From assembly GCA_949987705.1 (NCBI GenBank), contig CATLJY010000875.1, forward strand, positions 1 to 64,000: a DNA stretch of 64,000 nucleotides, given 5' to 3'. A model generated the notes under the pieces. The model saw only the letters and a list, made by a program, of their open reading frames with translations. It searched no databases and was not told the DNA's origin. Source of the stretch: Thereva unica (Eukaryota; Arthropoda; Insecta; Diptera; Therevidae). The stretch's first letter is position 1, and each line of letters opens with the position of its first letter. Both the position numbers and the translations under genes were made by a program. Below, piece by piece: positions 10,354 to 19,140 of this stretch.

Positions 10354-11391
10354 ATGAATCCAAATAATTTAATCCGTCCCCCTATTCTGCCAACGACAGC
10401 GGCGGCACCAAAACCCCCCAATACCAACACAGGTGCCAATGCACCCTTAAACCTTAATACTCTGACAGAACAAATCACGAGAATAGTTTCCGAAGTTCTT
10501 AATAGGGAAGGGCAACATATTATTAACCGAATTTTAAATCCTAGTTCAGACATTAATAACGAAAGAGATCAGACTATAGATATTATAGGAGACAGAAACC
10601 TCGCGGATCTAGATAGAATTCCCGATATCGTTAAAGGCTTAAGAGATTTTTCGGGTCAACCAGGCGAATTTAGCTCGTGGAAAAAAAGTGTCGATAGAAT
10701 CCTCACAATTTATGAACACCTGAGAGGTACTCTAAAATATTATGGAATTTTAAGTGTCATAAGAAACAAAATTGTCGGACAAGCAGACATTGCTCTCGAG
10801 TCCTATAACACCCCATTAAGTTGGTCCAAAATTTCCAAATGCTTAACATTACATTATGCAGACAAAAGAAACCTTGGTACCTTAGAGTACCAAATGACTA
10901 CCTTAATCCAAGGCAATAGAAAAGTTCAAGAGTTCTATCAAGAAGTTTATCACCATTTGTCGCTCATTCTTAATAAATTATCTTGTATGGAGATGAGCAA
11001 TGAATCTCTTAACAACATGACGCAAGCCTATCGAGACAAGGCATTGCACACCTTTGTAAGAGGATTACGAGGTGATTTACCACGTCTTCTTAGCATTAAA
11101 GAACCTGCAGATCTACCCCAAGCTTTACACTTGTGCCTTAAATTACAAAATGTTGACTGTAGGACCCAATATGCAAACAATAGCCAGTCGACGATACGAA
11201 GGACACAGCCTCCACCTCGACCGCCAAGAAACTACGCACCCCATCAGCCTGTTATGCCTATACCGTCTCCAAGGAAACATTTCTTTCCAGAATTACTACA
11301 GAATCCCCATCGTCCGGTAAAACCCAATTTCCAAACTCAAAACCAAACACAGTTTCAACAATATTCATACAAAATGCCACCAAAGCCTTAA
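10354..11391 (+). CDS. gag: Errantivirus-1 Gag
   Basis: 345 residues, starting at an ATG in AAAATGAATC. The N-terminus is Pro/Asn/Thr-rich. The capsid-like core contains VKGLRDFSGQPGEFSSWKKS, VDRILTIYEHLRGT and LTLHYADKRNLGTLEYQMTT, the W-containing pattern of gypsy-type Gag (the PxFxG...W motif). A later helix ALHTFVRGLRGDLPRLL also fits. It forms the particle that packages element RNA. The C-terminal tail is basic, rich in Pro, Arg and Gln, with no CCHC knuckle, as in gypsy itself. The frame is open from end to end, unlike the rest of the element, and stops 15 bases before the next open frame. Confidence 0.88.
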   Translation: MNPNNLIRPPILPTTAAAPKPPNTNTGANAPLNLNTLTEQITRIVSEVLNREGQHIINRILNPSSDINNERDQTIDIIGDRNLADLDRIPDIVKGLRDFSGQPGEFSSWKKSVDRILTIYEHLRGTLKYYGILSVIRNKIVGQADIALESYNTPLSWSKISKCLTLHYADKRNLGTLEYQMTTLIQGNRKVQEFYQEVYHHLSLILNKLSCMEMSNESLNNMTQAYRDKALHTFVRGLRGDLPRLLSIKEPADLPQALHLCLKLQNVDCRTQYANNSQSTIRRTQPPPRPPRNYAPHQPVMPIPSPRKHFFPELLQNPHRPVKPNFQTQNQTQFQQYSYKMPPKP

Positions 11392-11406
11392 CCGAGACCA
11401 GAGCCC

Positions 11407-12135
11407 ATGGATGTAGATAGAAGTATCCATTCCAAACAAATAAATTACGCCAATAGACCACTAAACTATAGTTTCCCACAAAAGAGAAATAATATTTCAC
11501 ATCAAGTCCGCCAACCATACAAACATCAAAGAATCCGCAATATAGAAACTTACAATAATGAAAAGGAAATTAAAGAAGAGAGCTTGTACCCACAAGACAC
11601 ATTGTATCCACAGAACGAATTGTACACCCAAGACGCGCCAAATCAAAATCAGTATCCGGCAAATGATATCATTCCTGAGGAAAATGTCGATCAAATTGAA
11701 GAATTTGATGAAACTCAAGAATTGGATGATATCTATTTTCTAGGCTTCGCGTCGTCGTCGTCTTCGCTCCCTTATTTCGAACATAAGAAAAGAAGCGGAG
11801 AAATTACAAAAATCTTAGTAGATATAGGCTCAAATAAAAACTACGTACAGCCAAAACATATAAAATATCCTATACGGAATGAAAAACCATTTTTCGCTAA
11901 CTCCGTCGGAGGTAGAATTAAAATAACCCATCATGCACTCATCGATATATTTGGACTTAACAAAAAAATCAAACTCTTTATACTACCAACCCTCATATCT
12001 TTTGACGCTATTCTCGGTAACGATAGCTTACGTGAACTAGATGCGGTGATTCAGAATCAACCATGGGAAAAATACAACAATAATTTTATCCCATTCACTT
12101 TAGGAATTATCGAATCCGTTACACTCAATCTTTAG
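11407..12135 (+). CDS. pol: Errantivirus-1 Pol N-terminus with aspartic protease
   Basis: 242 residues in the frame after gag. An Asn/Gln-rich, acidic start is followed by a retropepsin: ITKILVDIGSNKNYVQPKH in place of a canonical (V)DTG/DSG loop, a hydrophobic segment KLFILPTLISFDAILGNDSL that matches the second half of gypsy protease (xILGxDxL), and a short C-terminal run. The catalytic triad reads D-I-G, an uncommon variant. The protease would cut Gag-Pol. The frame ends at 12135 just where RT should follow; the next recognisable residues are integrase, so RT and RNase H are deleted. Confidence 0.8.
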   Translation: MDVDRSIHSKQINYANRPLNYSFPQKRNNISHQVRQPYKHQRIRNIETYNNEKEIKEESLYPQDTLYPQNELYTQDAPNQNQYPANDIIPEENVDQIEEFDETQELDDIYFLGFASSSSSLPYFEHKKRSGEITKILVDIGSNKNYVQPKHIKYPIRNEKPFFANSVGGRIKITHHALIDIFGLNKKIKLFILPTLISFDAILGNDSLRELDAVIQNQPWEKYNNNFIPFTLGIIESVTLNL

Positions 12136-12138
12136 TTG

Positions 12139-13099
12139 ACGACATCGAAGAAGAAAACCAACAAGAGGAAATAATACGCAACCAGCATCGCCGAGCTCAT
12201 AGAAATGCCATCGAAAATAGACTTCAAATTCTACAAAAATATTACTTCCCGAAAATGGCAGCTAAAATTAAGAACATAGTAGTTGGCAACTGTGCAATTT
12301 GTAAAGAAAACAAAGAACGCATCCCAACAATATAGGTATCAACCCTACACCCATTCCAACCTATCCCGGTCACAACCTTCACATAGATATATTTTCCACA
12401 GAGAAACATTTGGTCCTCACGACCATAGATAAATTCACAAAATTTGGCCTTGCAAAAATAATTGAATCAAGAGCAGTCGAACACGTAAAATGACCTTTGC
12501 AAGACATTTTGTTCTATTTCTGCGTTCCCGAAGTCGTTGTTATTGACAACGAAAAAGCTCTTAATTCGGCTTCAATATTATCCATGCTTGAAGACGATTT
12601 TCATATCAAGGTCTTTCGCACTCCACCATACAAAAGTGAAGTTAATGGGCAGGTCGAACGTTTCCACTCAACTCTTTCCGAAATTATGAGATGCATAAAG
12701 GCAGACGGACAACGAAGATCTTTTGAACAGCTTTTAGAGCGTTCCGTTAATGAATATAATTTTACTGTTCACTCTACGACAGGTAAAAACCCTGTTGAAT
12801 TATTACACGGGCGTACTCCAAGTATAGACCCAGAGCAGTTTGAACAAATCCGCAAACTACAAACTAATAACATCGAAAAATTGAGAATAAAGCAGGAAAA
12901 AGATATCCTCTACCACAATAAAAAGAAAAAACCAATTAAACAATATTCACCAGGGGAGATAATATATGTAAAGCATAATAAAAGAGTAGGTTCCAAATTA
13001 ACAGTCAGGTATCGTCAGGAAATTGTAAAAGAAAATAAAAATTCTACCATTTTAACTGAGTCAGGACGAGTTGTACATAAAAGTAACATTCGAAATTAA
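12139..13099 (+). pseudogene. pol: Errantivirus-1 integrase, broken
   Basis: The first part encodes the HHCC zinc finger (HRRAHRNAIENRLQ, then CAICKENK) but hits stops near 12336 and further downstream. An open frame from 12497 carries the rest of the core: VVVIDNEKALNS with the second Asp, TPPYKSEVNGQVERFHSTLS with the Glu, then HSTTGKNPVELLHGR and a basic C-terminal domain. The first catalytic Asp segment (HxDIF) is visible near 12380 but sits among frame changes. The enzyme would join element DNA to the host chromosome; this copy cannot make a full protein. The order zinc finger, core, C-terminal domain is normal for gypsy. Confidence 0.85.
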
Positions 13100-13112
13100 A
13101 ATTCTATTTCAG

Positions 13113-14163
13113 ACAACTCTTCTACGTCATTAATGGCGAAATACAAATACTGGATTTCTCCAACTCTCAGATCGTTTCTATACATACAGGACAGGTACGA
13201 ATATACAAACTGGCAACTTTAAACTAATACATGAGATAAACTTAGACCAATACGAACGTACAATGGCAGAAATACTCCCGACAGTTAACAGTAGTAGAAA
13301 CCATCCCCTCTATCCTCTCCTGAACCATTAAGTCCAACAAATCCAGAATCTTACAACAAACTTAAAACCCCGAAGAATAAGGAGATCACTTAACTTCATA
13401 GGAAGTGCTTGGAAGTGGATCGCGGGAAACCCTGACCACGATGATTTTATCACAATTCAAGAAAAAATGAATAACATTCTAACTAATAATAATAAACAAG
13501 TTATCATAAATACTTTGTATCAAGAAAGAATAAATAACTCTACTAAAATTACAAATGAAATTCAAAAAGCATTAAAAGAAGATAGAAAATTTAGCGAAAA
13601 TATAATTGAAAGCATCCAATATAAAATAAAAATCTTTAAAGAAGAATTAGAAAACATTAACCATGCCATACATTGGGCAAAATTAGGGATTATAAATTCC
13701 TTAACATTATCAAAAGAAGAAATTAAAGTAGCTGTTAATACATCAACAAAAGAGAATATTCCACAACTTGACGTTAACCATAGAAGGAAAAACATTCACC
13801 TCCAAAGAAGCATCAAGCCATCAAGTTCTACCAGCAGTCCTCCAGCCTACACCAAAGGAGAAAGAAATTCGGAAGCTATTATCTCTCCAGATGATGGACG
13901 AACTTCAAATTAATAACACAAGGACAATAGAATCTTTGCGGACGGAAACAACAATCCACCAATTTGCTACTTACACCTTCATTAGTATCATCATCATCAC
14001 GCTAACAGTTATTGCAATATTAAGGAAATCCAACCAAAACAGCACGGAAGTAATCATCCAAAGAAATGACCTAGATCATCCCAAAAACAGCATCCCTGAA
14101 GTCTCTGCTGAACCATACGTTAATCCTACATCTATAAAGTTCAATAACATTCCATATTTCTAA
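13113..14163 (+). pseudogene. env: Errantivirus-1 Env, frameshifted
   Basis: A TTTCAG acceptor ends at 13112. Env-like residues follow in shifting frames: EIQILDFSNSQIVSIHTGQ, FKLIHEINLDQYERTM, then a basic cleavage-like site RRIRR before SLNFIGSAWKWIAGNPDHDD, the fusion-peptide region typical of gypsy Env. The open frame 13467-13913 holds the coiled-coil part. The frame 13768-14163 holds the end, with a transmembrane segment (TYTFISIIIITLTVIAIL) and a cytoplasmic tail that ends at 14163, before the 3' LTR. At least two frame changes and a stop break it. The intact relative would be a class I-like fusion glycoprotein on the virion surface. Confidence 0.82.
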
Positions 14164-14196
14164 TCGATTGAGGACCATCGATTCTAAGGAGGGAGC

Positions 14197-14478
14197 AGTT
14201 AACGAAGTTAACGCGAAAATTTCGTAAAAATGGAAATAAGACCGCTGACTAGGCGTCTGGGACAACATGCGCCGCTCCAACATGCGCATCCGCTCCACAG
14301 GTGGGAACCGTAATGTCAGCATATTTAGCATTATGCACCTAGGCTAATTATTTTATAAGAATGTTTCTAAGTTTAGTCTTAGCCGAAGTCTTAAATCAAA
14401 AAGTTCATTTTAATAAAATTATATCTAAATAAAGGTGTTTATTTTTTTAAAATAAATTTACATCATATAAATTTAACT
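14197..14478 (+). repeat. 3' LTR of errantivirus-1
   Basis: 282 bp, nearly identical to 6214-6495. It is preceded by the polypurine tract and followed by the TATA duplication at 14479-14482. Confidence 0.95.
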
Positions 14479-14740
14479 TATATAAACACTCTTAAGAGAA
14501 ACACGGATAATTACATTGCTCGTCTAAATGCAACCACATTCAAAGACATAAAAATCGAAAGTAGTTATACCCTACACGTGTAAAAGCACGTTTAAAGTTA
14601 AAAAAATGCAATAATAAATGGATGGATAAATGATATACGAAAAAAAAAAAAAAAACAAAATGCACAAATGCTTAATATAGATTTTGAAACAAATGCTAGC
14701 CAGCTGCTGAAAACTAAAAGAAAATGTTGGCTTTTATTAA

Positions 14741-15155
14741 TTGTGTGGTGAAAAAAACAACGCAGATTTTGAGGATAGTACCGAGTGGACGAATTTAATT
14801 CTACCAGATATAATAAAAGATTTCACAACTTCTCAAATTTATAATGCAGACAAGACTGGCTTATATTATAAAGCCTTAGCTACTGGAACTTTTGCAGAAC
14901 AAAACGATAAAGCGAGCGGTTGTGAGCTTCAAAAAGCTCGACTCACATTATTGTTCATATGCAATTGGGAAGGTTCAGATAAGAATGTACATATGTATAT
15001 ACCATAGCAAAATAAAAAAAAACTGGCGATTTTCGAGGAAAGGTCATACCAGTATCTTACTATAACCAAAAGAAAGCCTGGATACTTCCAAACAGACCTG
15101 TCATGCATAAATTATTAATAAATAAATTATTCTGAGTCGCAATCGACCTATACCA
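14741..15155 (+). pseudogene. pogo/Tigger (Jerky/CENP-B-like) transposase fragment
   Basis: The first part reads DFEDSTEWTNLILPDIIKDF, then IYNADKTGLYYKALATGTF and KARLTLLFICNWEGSDK. This is the start of the DDE_1 nuclease domain of pogo-like Tc1/mariner transposases (IYNADETGLFYK, with the first catalytic Asp in NAD; here the usual E is K). After a frame change, FRGKVIPVSYYNQKKAWIL continues the same domain near 15030-15105. The HTH DNA-binding part and the later Asp residues are missing. It is a decayed scrap squeezed between errantivirus-1 and Harbinger-A, and it ends before the Harbinger target duplication at 15222. Confidence 0.75.
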
Positions 15156-15364
15156 CTTATTGCAGAAAATTTATCGGTTAGGGAGATAGGCCACCAACTC
15201 CGTTGAAAATGATAGTCAGTCTTAAGGCTGGAGTACAATGGTTCCGTTCCGAACCGAACCATAACCGTACCGTTCCGTGGAGTTGGATAACTGGCTACAA
15301 TACAGCATATTTATTCCGTTTTTGACAGCTATCAAGTTTAAAAGAATTGAGTGCAGAAGTAATA

Positions 15365-16738
15365 ATGAACAGTGAATTATTAGAGTTATTGGAAATCTTG
15401 TTGGAGCTTTATAACTTATATAAATTATATGATGCAAGAAAAAAGTTACAGCAAAATCAAAAAAGAAGGTGGTGGATAAGGCCTCTTAATCTAGATCGGA
15501 ATTACAGTGGATACTTTGTCTCAACATATTTGAGAATGAAGGAAATTGATACCGAAGGATTTTTTACAGAAACAAGAATGTCGAGACCTATTTATGACCT
15601 ACTTTTAAATTTATTAAAGAACGATTTCTCTAAATATTCAATTCGGCGGCCTATTGACTTTGAATGTCGACTAGCAGTAACATTATCGTAAGTTCATAAT
15701 TTGTTAAAGCAATAACATTGATTACGATTGGCGTATTTTATCCATAGATACTTGTCACAAGGGGTACCAAACAGATTTCTGGCCAATTCCTACAAAATGG
15801 GGAAGGCAACAGTAAGAAAAATAGTCTTAGACACTTGCGATATTATATGGCGTGTACTTTCCCCCATTTATGTAGCAAGACCCACAGAAGCTAATTATGA
15901 GAACATAGCAACAGAGTTTGAAGAAAAATGGAATCTTCCACATTGTTGTGGTTCTATAGATGGCAAGCACATACTTATTAAAGCACCGCCGTGTTCTGGA
16001 TCGGATTTTTTTAATTACAAAAAGAATTTTAGCATAGTTCTTTTTGCAGTATGTGATGCCGACTATATTTTCACAGATATATGTGTCGGAGCTGAAGGAA
16101 GTAGAAGTGACGGAGGTATTCACTATATCACAATTTTTTAGAATATTATCAAAATATTATTCCTTGCAGGGATACTAAAAGATTCCACTTTTGGAAAAGA
16201 ACTGTTTGCCTCCAAATTACCTTTACCGCGAGCAAGAGTCTTACCAGGCAGTCAAGAAATATTTCCCTATTATTTTGTTGGGCATGCTGCATTCCCTCTT
16301 CGTAGTAACTTGATGAGACCATATCCTGGAAAAGCATTATCTGCAGATAAAGAAATTTTCAATTACAGACTCTCAAGAGCTAGAAGAGTTATTGAAAACA
16401 GCTTTGGAATTTTAGTTGCTCGATGGAGAGTTCTGACAAATTGTATGCAGTTGTCACCAACAAATGCAGAGAGAATAGTCCTTGCTGTTGTAGGCCTTCA
16501 TAATTTTATTAAATTAAACGACAAAAGTTGCAAATATGTACCATCAAAATACACGGATTGGGAGGATGAAAATCATAATATACATGACGGTGAATGGAGA
16601 AATGAAGTAAGCAGCATTTCGTCATCTAGATTAGGGGCTAACAACGCGTCTCGTGAAGCTTTCAATTTAAGAGATAAATTAAAAAATTATTTATGTAATG
16701 AAGGAGCCGTGCCTTTTCAATATAGAAGGGATTTATAA
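15365..16738 (+). CDS. Harbinger-A transposase, three exons, catalytic Asp replaced
   Basis: Exon 1 (15365-15689) ends at GTAAGT. Exon 2 starts after TCCATAG at 15747 with YLSQGVPNRFLA. Exon 3 starts after CCTTGCAG at 16171. The ATG at 15365 is the first in frame. Motifs in order: RRWWIRPLN, FVSTYLRMKEIDTEGF, RLAVTLR|YLSQG, GSIDGKHILIKAP (first Asp), FNYKKNFSIVLFAVCDADY, GSRSDGG, FVGHAAFPLRSNLMRPYPG, RARRVIENSFGILVARWRVL (Glu) and LHNFI. The frame is open throughout. The second catalytic Asp, normally GDxAF, is His (GGGCATGCTGCA), so the enzyme should be inactive although otherwise complete. The nuclease would cut at the TIRs. It converges on the MADF gene. Confidence 0.9.
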
Positions 16739-16887
16739 ATAAAGAAAGATATATTTTCATTAACAAGTTTTTCTTTTATTTTTCAAAATAAACTATTCTT
16801 TATATTTAATTTAAATAAATAAAAATCATAATTTCACATACTTAGTAACAAATAAAAATACTTAGTAAATAAATAAAAATTAATGAT

Positions 16888-16991
16888 ATATTTTGTAAAA
16901 AAATTCTTCAAAACAACTATATGGTATATATAAAATAAATAAAAATGAACACTTCACATATTTTGTAAAAAAATTCTTTAAAACAACTATA
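16888..16991. repeat. 70 bp tandem repeat, hit by a MITE
   Basis: ATATTTTGTAAAAAAATTCT starts at 16888 and again at 16958, followed both times by AAAACAACTATAT. The second unit is cut at ACTATA by the 937 bp MITE and resumes after it with TATGGTATATATAAAATAAA. The intact first unit shows the empty target sequence. Confidence 0.75.
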
Positions 16992-17928
16992 TGGGTGATT
17001 GTCATGAAATGGGAGTTTTTGAGATTTGAACAAAAATTTGTGAACAAAAAAAAAGTGCTGAAAAAAAATTTTCTCATGTGTTTTCAACATTATTTTGAAG
17101 TACTTTCTGTATATTTCCACATAAATACACACGAGGTATAGACAGTGAGAAGTTTATATCGAAAAGCCGAAATTATATGGCTTCGGAGGCGACAATTACG
17201 GTAGCGACATTTCATCGAAAAATCCGTCGCTTTCATGATCAATGAGAGCAAACAATTTTTCCGAAAATTTGCTTGCTCTACAAATGCAAACAAATATACC
17301 GAACCGAGTTAAAAGAGATTTGCAACACATATCACAACGAAAACACACATTACGGAGGCGACAGTTTTTTTTTTTCTTCGATAATTTTCTTGAGGGTTGC
17401 TCTCTTGTTTATAAATTGTTCACAGTCTAAACGTCCGGCGAGGATAAACATTCATAAAGAAACTTGTGACGATTCGTTTTCACTACTTAGTGCCACTTGA
17501 CAACCAATTTGTCGTTGCGTGTGCGCTATTCTTATAGTTTTTATTGAAATTTGCAACAAACAACAGTCAGAATGTAAACACTGACATCTAACTAAGCAGG
17601 TATCCGAACGCGTAATACATACCGGTGATCAGTTTCGGAACACTGCTGCTATCGTTTGAGACCCTAGGCGCGCGGCAATAATGCACTGTTTTTCCGTAAA
17701 CGTAGTGCCGTGACGTAAAAGCGGAAAATGGACAGGTTACGGAGGCGACATTTTCGGTGGTCGAAGGGCCGCCATTTTGTTCAAGAGTGCTTGCCGCGGG
17801 AGGCGATGAAGGAGAGAATGCTTTATTACTGGATGGAGATTTTCACCCCAGAAAAAATTTGTTTGAGGCGTTGTAGCTAGAGAACAACGGCCAGCCAGCC
17901 ACTACCCCCATTTCATGACAATCACCCA
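16992..17928. mobile_element. 937 bp MITE with TGGGTGATTGTCATGAAATGGG ends
   Basis: The left end TGGGTGATTGTCATGAAATG has a perfect inverted copy at the right end (CATTTCATGACAATCACCCA). The flanks fit a TA duplication (16990-16991 and 17929-17930), or ATAT if the outer T is not counted. TA would suggest Tc1/mariner ancestry. No protein is encoded. The core carries the motif CGGAGGCGACA at least three times (near 17180, 17350 and 17740). It sits in non-coding DNA between the two Harbinger-A genes. Confidence 0.85.
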
Positions 17929-18007
17929 TATGGTATATATAAAATAAAGAAAAATTAACACCACATTCTTTGTTAAAAAATTCATCATAATAAATATATT
18001 ACACTAT

Positions 18008-18767
18008 TCACATAAATAAAACTTCACGGATTTCAACTATACGTCTAGCCGCTTCCTTAGCCTTCTTGAGGGTTTCAAGTTGAAAATCCGTTTTCTCATC
18101 TTCGCTCATTTTTTTCATTTCAATTTTTATTAATTGCAAGAAGCAGTCATCTTCATCAGTTTCGTTTTTTTTTTTTTCAATTTTTTCCCCTATTTTTTTA
18201 GGTTTTCAATGAAGAGTTTATCGACATCATTTAGATCATGTTTGCGTTTGCGGCTGCGACCCTGCCCGCAATTTGGGGTGGATGCAGTTAATGAAGCCAT
18301 GTCACTAGAGACGTCTGTTAATTCTTGCAAAGTTTCTATTGCTTCTGTTTGTGGCGATAATAAGCTCACGTCAGAAATATCCGCTTCAAAAACATTTCCT
18401 ATTTCTTCCTGTAAAACATTTTCTCGAACCCTAAAATTAATACATTATTATTTGTAGTTTAAATTAATTTATTGCCATACCTTCTTGTTCTTAGGTGATC
18501 ATCAAGAAACCTAAGCTGTTCAAACAAATACCAAGGAGGAGGAAGTATCGCTGCGGACCCCGATGGCAGTTGCTGTTTTTTTTTTCTCCCGCGTATAACG
18601 GTCTCTTAAGTATGTCCACCTTTTTTTAACATTATTTTCCTTGTCAAAATTTGCTTGAATTTGTTTCCAAATTTTTTCTTTTCTATTTGTATCCAAATAG
18701 AATTTATTTTTTTGTCATAAATTTCCGGGTACGTTTTAACTAATTCGATTAATTTTTCGTCTTCCAT
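18008..18767 (-). pseudogene. Harbinger-A MADF/BESS accessory gene, frameshifted
   Basis: ATG at 18767 starts MEDEKLIELVKTYPEIYDKK, the beginning of a MADF domain. After one-base shifts in A runs it continues with NKFYLDTNRKEKIWKQIQ, VKKRWTYLRDRYTREKK and PPWYLFEQLRFLDDHLRTR, completing the domain. A 50 bp intron (18431-18480, GTATGG...TTTTAG) separates the linker. The C-terminal part has acidic sequence, a basic RGRSRKRKHDLNDVDKL stretch and a BESS-like tail DCFLQLIKIEMKKMSEDEK ending at 18008. MADF proteins bind DNA and are thought to help Harbinger transposases reach the nucleus or the TIRs. Both shifts lie in homopolymers and may be sequencing errors. The BEL insertion lies 46 bases upstream of the ATG, in the promoter. 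Confidence 0.82.
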
Positions 18768-18812
18768 TTTTTCGCGCTAAATTACCAACCACCAAATGAT
18801 TTTTTTAGGTTA

Positions 18813-19140
18813 TGTATAGCTCACTGGTATGAGCTGGACTGTTATGTGTACGGGGTGATTAGGACTGCACAACCTAATCAATTTAGTAGCAGTTTTTATG
18901 TTGGTTAAAGAAAACACTTTGAGTTGCTGTTTGTTCTCAACTGAATTTTTAATTTTCCAGAGCTTAATTTATATGTTAACATTTGTGCAACATAATCATT
19001 TTTTTTATATTATTAATTAGAGCAACATTAATCAATAAGTTATTGACTCGGTGATCGTAATTATATTTTATTATTGAGTCATCAACATGAATGACTCGGA
19101 CGCGTGTGGCATACTTATCGTTTTGTTTGCTGTGCAAACA
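18813..19140 (-). repeat. 3' LTR of the BEL element
   Basis: 328 bp with TG...CA ends. Its first 70 bases (minus-strand sense) also encode the last residues of Env, whose stop lies at 19071. It is practically identical to 34283-34611. Confidence 0.94.

Larger units (their letters stand above)
6214..14478 (+). mobile_element. Errantivirus-1: gypsy-type LTR element, RT deleted
   Basis: Two 282 bp LTRs, which I read as differing at three positions, flank a body with gag, protease, integrase and env remnants. LTR ends are AGTTAAC...TTAACT. The host duplication is TATA (6210-6213 and 14479-14482), the classic 4 bp target of errantiviruses. The PBS is tRNA-Lys-like and the polypurine tract (AAGGAGGGAGC, 14186-14196) abuts the 3' LTR. 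The protease frame runs straight into the integrase zinc finger, so reverse transcriptase and RNase H are missing. The leader is about 3.9 kb. It is defective but recently inserted, judging from the LTRs. Confidence 0.93.

Noticed and set aside
6870..13115. Claiming a proven env intron from 6876 to 13112
   Set aside because: Donor and acceptor both look good, but several acceptors exist in the leader and no RNA evidence is available, so it is only mentioned as a possibility.
18008..18767. A host MADF transcription factor gene
   Set aside because: It lies inside the terminal inverted repeats of Harbinger-A, convergent with the transposase, and similar pairs recur in the window.
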